Shown here: in pieces, positions 58,069-64,000 of the stretch
Position numbering within the stretch: position 1 is the stretch's first letter
Layout: every line of letters starts with the position of its first letter
Assembly: GCA_902558815.1 (NCBI GenBank)
Contig: CACEFF010000005.1
Location: 1-64,000 of the forward strand
DNA length: 64,000 bases
Source: an uncultured Pelagibacteraceae bacterium
GTDB lineage: Bacteria > Pseudomonadota > Alphaproteobacteria > Pelagibacterales > Pelagibacteraceae
Direction: 5' to 3'
The notes under the pieces: model-generated
Database searches by the model: none
The model's input: the letters and a program-made list of their open reading frames with translations, nothing else
What the model was told of the DNA's origin: nothing
Made by a program: the position numbers and the translations under genes

Positions 58069-58799
58069 AAAATAAAACTTTGATCAATTTTTAATAAGTT
58101 TGTTTTTATAAATTGTATTTTTTGCTGTAAAATCGGGTCAATATCTTTAAGATTTGATCCGACCATTAAGTGAGAAAATACTTCAGCCATATCTTCAGAG
58201 GCAGTTGATTGTGAATATTCAGTAAAAAAACCATTAGTATTTGAGTAAGTATCCAGGCCTAATTTATCTGTACAAGTTGAACACTTGGCATATTTAAATT
58301 CTTTAATATTAAAATTAGCCCATATTTTTTCATCAAATAATTCTTTGTAACTATCATTTATAATATGAAATACTTCATGATGAATTACTCTTTCAAAATA
58401 GTTTTCATTAAATTTTACATCTAGTATTAAAGTTTTCATTATATTATTTGGTATTCCTGCAGTATTAATCTTTGAAATGGACAAATCTTCACATAGAACA
58501 ATATATTTCAAATTTATTTTTTGAAGAAATTTTTGATCATATTTATCTAAGTTTTTTTTAATTATTTTATATTTTTCATTTAAAACTTTTTTTTCTGGAT
58601 TATAGCAATTAATATTATTATCCACCCCGATTGTGAATGGTTGTTTGGCATATAAGTATCTAAGTTTATTTGAAGAGTTTATCTCATAAATATCAAGGTT
58701 AGGAATTTTAATAAGATTATAAATAGTATCAGCTTGTGATTGGGTAAAAATAAAAAAAGATAATATAATTAATCTAATAACGTTCATAAATTTACACAT
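58065..58799 (-). CDS. Secreted putative zinc metallopeptidase
   Basis: Signal peptide; HHEVFHIIND (HExxH) and downstream TASEDMAEVFSHLM with candidate third-ligand Glu. Confidence 0.65.
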   Translation of the reverse strand: MCKFMNVIRLIILSFFIFTQSQADTIYNLIKIPNLDIYEINSSNKLRYLYAKQPFTIGVDNNINCYNPEKKVLNEKYKIIKKNLDKYDQKFLQKINLKYIVLCEDLSISKINTAGIPNNIMKTLILDVKFNENYFERVIHHEVFHIINDSYKELFDEKIWANFNIKEFKYAKCSTCTDKLGLDTYSNTNGFFTEYSQSTASEDMAEVFSHLMVGSNLKDIDPILQQKIQFIKTNLLKIDQSFIL

Positions 58800-58840
58800 A
58801 GAAGATATTCCAATTTAAAAGAATGTGATACAATTTTACT

Positions 58841-59800
58841 GTGAAAAAAATAAGAAATAAAGATCCAATCCAGCCAGTAAGTGGAACTAAAGTGCCACGG
58901 TTTGCAGGCCCTTCAACATTTGCAAGATTGCCCGAGTTGAGAGATGTTGAAAGTTGTGATGTTGCAATTGTTGGTATACCATTTGATGCAGGTACAAGTT
59001 ATAGACCAGGTGCAAGATTTGGACCTCAAAGCATCAGACAAGCCTCAAGACATTTAAGAACAAATTATCATCCAAGCTATGATGTGGAACCTTTTAAGGT
59101 TCAACAAGTTGCTGATGCAGGAGATATCACTTGTAATCCATTTAATATAAATGAAGCAATCAAACAGATAGAAGTTGGTGCTGAAGAGTTATTAAATAAA
59201 GTTGGAGGAATTATAAGCCTTGGTGGAGACCACACAATTGCATTTCCTTTATTAAAAGCAATCAATAAAATCAACAAAGGTCCTGTAGCTCTAGTTCATT
59301 TCGATGCTCATCTAGATACATGGGATACTTATTTTGGAGCACCATATACACACGGAACTCCTTTTAGAAGAGCTAGGGAAGAAAATTTATTTTTAGATGA
59401 CGCCTCAATGCACGTAGGTATAAGAGGCCCTCTGTACAGTAGGGATGATATTAAAAATGATGAAAGCTTTGGATTTAAAATAATTCATTGTGATGAGTTT
59501 CAAACTCAGGGTATAGATAAAATTGTAGGAAGAATAAAAAAAAGAGTAGGAAATAATCCACTATATTTATCAATTGATATAGATGTACTAGACCCTGCCT
59601 TTGCTCCTGGCACAGGTACACCAGAGATAGCAGGAATGACTACTAGAGAAATGGTTAATGTTATAAGAGGTCTATCTGGTTTAAATCTTATTTCTGCAGA
59701 TGTAGTTGAAGTTTCACCAGCTTATGATCATGCAGAAGTTACTTCACTTGCGGCTGCAACAATAGTTTATGAGTTAACTAATTTGTTTGCAAAAAAATAA
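58841..59800 (+). CDS. speB: Agmatinase / ureohydrolase family
   Basis: GTG start; ISLGGDHTIAFPLL, VHFDAHLDTWD, SIDIDVLDPAFAPGTGTPEIAGMT. Confidence 0.9.
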   Translation: MKKIRNKDPIQPVSGTKVPRFAGPSTFARLPELRDVESCDVAIVGIPFDAGTSYRPGARFGPQSIRQASRHLRTNYHPSYDVEPFKVQQVADAGDITCNPFNINEAIKQIEVGAEELLNKVGGIISLGGDHTIAFPLLKAINKINKGPVALVHFDAHLDTWDTYFGAPYTHGTPFRRAREENLFLDDASMHVGIRGPLYSRDDIKNDESFGFKIIHCDEFQTQGIDKIVGRIKKRVGNNPLYLSIDIDVLDPAFAPGTGTPEIAGMTTREMVNVIRGLSGLNLISADVVEVSPAYDHAEVTSLAAATIVYELTNLFAKK

Positions 59801-59820
59801 AGAAAGGTTAGGAGTCTGCT

Positions 59821-61257
59821 ATGGAAAATAAAAAGAATTTTTATATTGATGGAAAATGGGTTGCTCCCCAAGGTAAAGAGGAGATTCAAGTAATTAATCC
59901 AGCAACTGAGGAAAATTGTGCAGTAATTTCTTTAGGAAATAAAGAGGATGTTGATCTAGCGGTAAGCTCAGCAAAAAAAGCATATAGTTCTTGGTCATTT
60001 TCAACAAAAGAGGAAAGAATAAAACTATTAGAAAAACTATACGAAAATTATAAAAAAAGGTGGGCAGATATTGCAGATGCCATTACTACTGAAATGGGTG
60101 CTCCAAAAGATTTTGCAACAAAACTTCAAGCTGGTACAGGAGCCGCACATTTAAAATCATTTATTAGATATTTAAAAAATTTTGAATTTGAAAAACCTTT
60201 AGGAGAACATGCGCCTAACCAAAGATTAATCTATGAACCAAAAGGAGTTTGTGCTTTAATTACACCATGGAACTGGCCAATGAACCAAGTTTGTTTGAAG
60301 GTAATGCCCGCAATAGCGTCTGGTTGTACAATGGTTCTAAAACCATCTGAACTTGCCCCATTATCTTCAATGATTTTAGCAGAACTTATAGATGAAACTA
60401 AGTTTCCTGCAGGAGTTTTTAATTTAATTAATGGAGATGGAGCAACAACTGGAGATGCATTAACCAGTCATCCGGATGTAAATATGATTTCATTTACTGG
60501 TTCTACTAGAGCTGGTGCTTTAATTTCACAAAATGCTGCGAAAGATTTTAAGAGAGTTAGTTTAGAATTAGGTGGTAAAGGAGCAAATATAATATTTAAA
60601 GATGCGGACCCCGAAGCAATTGAGAGAGGTGCTTTAAGATGTTTTAGAAATTCAGGACAATCATGTAATGCACCAACAAGAATGCTTGTGGAAAAATCAA
60701 TTTATAAGGAAGCAGTTGAAAGATTAAAAAAATATACAGAAAATTTTGAGGTGGGTGATCCTGAAAAAGGGGGAGAACATATAGGCCCAGTGATATCAGA
60801 GACACAATATAACAAAATTCAAACTTTAATTAAAAAAGGAATAGACGAAGGTGCAACACTAGTTGCAGGAGGTCCTGGTAAACCTGAAGGTTTAGAAAAA
60901 GGATATTTTGTAAAGCCTACAGTATTTACTGATGTTAATAATGACATGGATATTGCTAGAACAGAAATTTTTGGACCAGTACTATCTGTTATGCCATTTG
61001 AGACTGAAGAGGAAGCAATTGAAATTGCTAATGACACCCCATATGGATTAACAAACTATATTCAAACTCAAGATAAAGAAAAAGTTAAGAGAGTTGCAAG
61101 AAAATTAAGATCAGGAATGGTAGATGTTAATGGTGCTGGTATTGCAGTTGATGCACCTTTTGGGGGCTTTAAACATTCTGGAATTGGTCGAGAAGCTGGG
61201 CAACACGGTCTTGATGAATTTTTAGAAGTCAAAGCCGTTGGTGGCTGGAATAACTAA
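59821..61257 (+). CDS. NAD(P)-dependent aldehyde dehydrogenase
   Basis: ITPWNWPMNQVCLKVMPAIASGCTMVLKPSE, VSLELGGKGANIIFKDAD, FRNSGQSCNAPTRMLV. Confidence 0.93.
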   Translation: MENKKNFYIDGKWVAPQGKEEIQVINPATEENCAVISLGNKEDVDLAVSSAKKAYSSWSFSTKEERIKLLEKLYENYKKRWADIADAITTEMGAPKDFATKLQAGTGAAHLKSFIRYLKNFEFEKPLGEHAPNQRLIYEPKGVCALITPWNWPMNQVCLKVMPAIASGCTMVLKPSELAPLSSMILAELIDETKFPAGVFNLINGDGATTGDALTSHPDVNMISFTGSTRAGALISQNAAKDFKRVSLELGGKGANIIFKDADPEAIERGALRCFRNSGQSCNAPTRMLVEKSIYKEAVERLKKYTENFEVGDPEKGGEHIGPVISETQYNKIQTLIKKGIDEGATLVAGGPGKPEGLEKGYFVKPTVFTDVNNDMDIARTEIFGPVLSVMPFETEEEAIEIANDTPYGLTNYIQTQDKEKVKRVARKLRSGMVDVNGAGIAVDAPFGGFKHSGIGREAGQHGLDEFLEVKAVGGWNN

Positions 61258-61314
61258 AAAAATTATTAATATTATATTTTTGACAATATTTTTATTCCTT
61301 ATTAGTCTTGGATA

Positions 61315-62211
61315 ATGAAAGATATAACTATTCTTGGAATATTTGTTGCTGACATAAGTTTCTCAGGAGACAAAATCCCTATAACTGGTGAAACTATTCT
61401 TGGTGATAGTTACAATATAGGTCCTGGAGGAAAGGGATGCAATCAGGCTATAGCAATTTCAAGACTAGGAGGAAAAGTTAGTTTTATTTCTAAATTAGGT
61501 GATGATGAATATGGCAAACTAGCTATCAAAAGTCTTGAAAAAGATAATATAGATACATCTAATATTATTATTTCAAAAATAGATAAAACTGGTGTAGCCG
61601 GAATACACATTGATAAAAATACTGGAAAGAATGCTATAACAGTAATTAGAGGAGCTCCCTCAAATTTAACTATAGAGGAAATAGACACTAATATAATTAA
61701 AGGATCTAAAATTTTCTTAACACAATTAGAAGTGCCTTTAGATGTAACTTTACATTGTTTAAAAATTGCTAAAGAAAATGATTTAATTAACATACTAAAT
61801 CCAGCTCCAGCATGTAAGTTAAGTGACGATTTTTTTAATTTAGTTGATTATTTTACTCCAAATGAAACTGAAGCAGAATTTTATTCTGGAATAAGAATTA
61901 AAAATGAGAATGACGCAAAAGAAAGTGCAAGAAAAATTGTTAAAATGGGAATTAAGAATGTAATAATTACTTTAGGAGAAAAAGGATTATTGTATTCTAA
62001 CGGTAAAGAAGAAATTTATATTAAAGCAAGTCAAGTAAAAGCAATTGATACAACTGGGGCAGGAGATGCTTTTAATGGAAGTTTCTCATTAGCCCTGTCT
62101 CAAGGAAAAAAAATTAAGGAATGCTTAGATTTAGCTAATAAAGTTGCTGGTTTATCAACTACTAAGTTGGGAGCAGGGGACTCAATGCCAACTTTAAAAG
62201 ATATTTTCTAA
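61315..62211 (+). CDS. rbsK: Ribokinase (PfkB family)
   Basis: NIGPGGKGCNQAIAISRLGG, DTTGAGDAFNGSFSLALSQG. Confidence 0.9.
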   Translation: MKDITILGIFVADISFSGDKIPITGETILGDSYNIGPGGKGCNQAIAISRLGGKVSFISKLGDDEYGKLAIKSLEKDNIDTSNIIISKIDKTGVAGIHIDKNTGKNAITVIRGAPSNLTIEEIDTNIIKGSKIFLTQLEVPLDVTLHCLKIAKENDLINILNPAPACKLSDDFFNLVDYFTPNETEAEFYSGIRIKNENDAKESARKIVKMGIKNVIITLGEKGLLYSNGKEEIYIKASQVKAIDTTGAGDAFNGSFSLALSQGKKIKECLDLANKVAGLSTTKLGAGDSMPTLKDIF

Positions 62212-62225
62212 ATTTTCAAAAAATT

Positions 62226-63416
62226 TTAATTTAAGGTAGATCTTTTTTTTAAACCATCAAGAAATTTTAAACATTTTTTTAATTCATTGAGTTCAATAAA
62301 TTCATCTACTTTGTGAGCTTGCTCAATTGAACCAGGGCCACAAACTACTGTACTAATCCCAATTTCTTGAAATAATCCAGCTTCGGTTCCAAATGACACT
62401 ACTTCTCTAGAATTATCACCTGTTAAACTTGAGACTAATTCACACGCTTCTGATTTTATAACACGGTCAAACCCTGTGACTTCACCAATAATTTCTTTTT
62501 TTATGCTAGATTTATTAAAAACTTTTTTCATTTCAGGCAAAAGAATTTCATTTGCATATTTATCAATTGCGTTATTTAAAAAAATTCCATCCTCTTTTAC
62601 GACTGGTCTTGTTTCCCAATTAATATGACACTTATCAGCAATTACATTATGAGCTATTCCTCCAAAAATTCCTCCAACTTGTAAAGTAGAATAAGGAGGA
62701 TCAAAAATAGAATCTTTCGGAACTCTTTTTTTAAGTTCTTCTCTTAGTTCAATTAATTTATTTACATATCTGGCTGCGAACTCGACTGCACTCACACCTT
62801 TATGTGGTGCAGAACTGTGTCCTGCTAAACCCTCAAAATATGTTGTATATTCATAACAGCCTTTATGAGCGTCTATAATTTTCATTTTAGTTGGTTCACC
62901 TATTATACAAATACCATCTTGAATCTTTCTTTTTTTTAATTCCTCAATTAATATCGGAGCTCCTAAACAGGCTGTTTCTTCATCAAAAGTAAAACAAAAA
63001 TGAATATCTCTATTTAAATTCGTTTTAGCATAAATAGGGGCGTAAGCTAAAGTACAAGCTATAAACCCTTTCATATCACACGAGCCTCGACCATAAAGTT
63101 TGTCACCTTTCACAGTAGCTGTAAATGGATCAGTACTCCAACTTTTTGAAACTGGAACAGTGTCAGTATGTCCAGATAAAATTATCGGTTTTACACCATT
63201 AGTTTTTTTTGCTTTAAGAGTTGCAAAAAGATTTACCCTTTTTTTTTCTTTATCAAATGTTTTAAAAGAAGAGGCTCCTAACTTATGAAGGTGTTGTTCA
63301 CAATAATTTATTAAAGCACTATTATCTTCACCAGAAATTGTTCTAAAACCTATTAGATCAGTCAAAATCTTAACTGAATTGTTATATAATTCCTCTAAAT
63401 TAATTTCTGTACTCAT
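62226..63416 (-). CDS. argE: Acetylornithine deacetylase (M20 family)
   Basis: ILSGHTDTVPVSKSWSTDPFTATVKGDKLYGRGSCDMKGFIAC, FTFDEETACLGA, CHINWETRPV. Confidence 0.92.
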   Translation of the reverse strand: MSTEINLEELYNNSVKILTDLIGFRTISGEDNSALINYCEQHLHKLGASSFKTFDKEKKRVNLFATLKAKKTNGVKPIILSGHTDTVPVSKSWSTDPFTATVKGDKLYGRGSCDMKGFIACTLAYAPIYAKTNLNRDIHFCFTFDEETACLGAPILIEELKKRKIQDGICIIGEPTKMKIIDAHKGCYEYTTYFEGLAGHSSAPHKGVSAVEFAARYVNKLIELREELKKRVPKDSIFDPPYSTLQVGGIFGGIAHNVIADKCHINWETRPVVKEDGIFLNNAIDKYANEILLPEMKKVFNKSSIKKEIIGEVTGFDRVIKSEACELVSSLTGDNSREVVSFGTEAGLFQEIGISTVVCGPGSIEQAHKVDEFIELNELKKCLKFLDGLKKRSTLN

Positions 63417-63445
63417 AACTAATAATTAATATAAATACTGCATTT

Positions 63446-63787
63446 ATGAAAGAACAAATAACATACGATATTTTTGATAAAGTTGATATTAGAGTTGGAA
63501 CTGTAATTTCTGTCAAAAAAAATGAGAAAGCAAGAAAACCCTCATTAGTTGTTGAAGTTGATTTTGGTGATGAAATTGGAATTAAGCAATCTTCTGCTCA
63601 AATTACCCATTATTACAATGAAGAAAATTTAAAAGGTAAACAGGTTATAGGTGTATGCAACTTTGCAGAAAAGAATATTGCTGGAGTTGTTTCTCAAGTA
63701 TTAATTTTAGGTTCTATTGATAAACAAGGTAAAGTAATTTTGGTACATCCTTCACAAAAGTCAGTAAATGGATTGCCAATAGCATAA
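63446..63787 (+). CDS. CsaA-like tRNA-binding domain protein
   Basis: FDKVDIRVGTVISVKKNEKARKPSLVVEVDFGDEIGIKQSSAQIT, IGVCNFAEKNIAGVVSQVLILG. Confidence 0.92.
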   Translation: MKEQITYDIFDKVDIRVGTVISVKKNEKARKPSLVVEVDFGDEIGIKQSSAQITHYYNEENLKGKQVIGVCNFAEKNIAGVVSQVLILGSIDKQGKVILVHPSQKSVNGLPIA

Positions 63788-63788
63788 T

Positions 63789-64000
63789 ATGCATCCTGAA
63801 ATATTATCCATAGCTTTATTTTGGTTTGTAACTGCTTATACCCCTGGGCCAAATAATGTAGTTGCTTCTTATTCAGGTTTTAATTTTGGTATTGCCAAAA
63901 CTGTTCCACATATTCTTGGAGTAACTTTAGGCTTTACTTCATTGGTCATTTTCTTGACGATTGGATTAGTTAATGTATTTAAGTTATTTCCAATAATACA
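63789..64000 (+). CDS. LysE/RhtB family transporter, N-terminal part (truncated by window end)
   Basis: Own translation: MHPEILSIALFWFVTAYTPGPNNVVASYSGFNFGIAKTVPHILGVTLGFTSLVIFLTIGL...; TPGPNN motif. Confidence 0.85.
   Translation, partial: MHPEILSIALFWFVTAYTPGPNNVVASYSGFNFGIAKTVPHILGVTLGFTSLVIFLTIGLVNVFKLFPII

Noticed and set aside
1-64000. CRISPR arrays, IS elements, integrase or prophage genes
   Set aside because: I saw no regularly spaced repeats, transposase/integrase motifs or phage structural genes in the ORF list or intergenic regions.

Overview
AT-rich, gene-dense 64 kb window that looks like a SAR11/Pelagibacterales (streamlined marine Alphaproteobacteria) chromosome. The lineage is inferred from protein content and layout, not from a search. 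It holds about 56 protein-coding genes and one tRNA-Leu(GAG). I saw no rRNA, CRISPR array, IS element or prophage. Main blocks: the end of a dcw-like cluster (ftsQ, a strongly shortened ftsA-like gene, lpxC, bamD, ligA) with no ftsZ or recN in their usual places; pepP/uvrD; fumC; nadCA; pyrC; an AIPR-family gene coupled to a prpE/acs-type gene; a blue-type (Gln105) proteorhodopsin followed by ferredoxin and ferredoxin reductase; dksA with two tiny coupled membrane ORFs; two glycosyltransferases; umuDC with an exact GTTC-N7-GTTC motif; tolC/recA/alaS/icd/psd/pssA; guaB (lacking the CBS module), guaA and panB; a possible catabolic cluster (ALDH, hydrolase, DUF1185, LLM flavin oxidoreductase, EutA-like, DoeA-like, Pot-type ABC importer); then fadB-like, agmatinase, ALDH, ribokinase and argE. 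The observations most worth follow-up are the mini-FtsA without ATPase lobe 2, the CBS-less IMPDH, the AIPR gene with an altered nuclease-like motif, the flavin-monooxygenase/Pot cluster, the coupled small membrane proteins after dksA, and the pattern in which convergent genes overlap or nearly touch while intrinsic-terminator-like hairpins sit inside co-directional runs.
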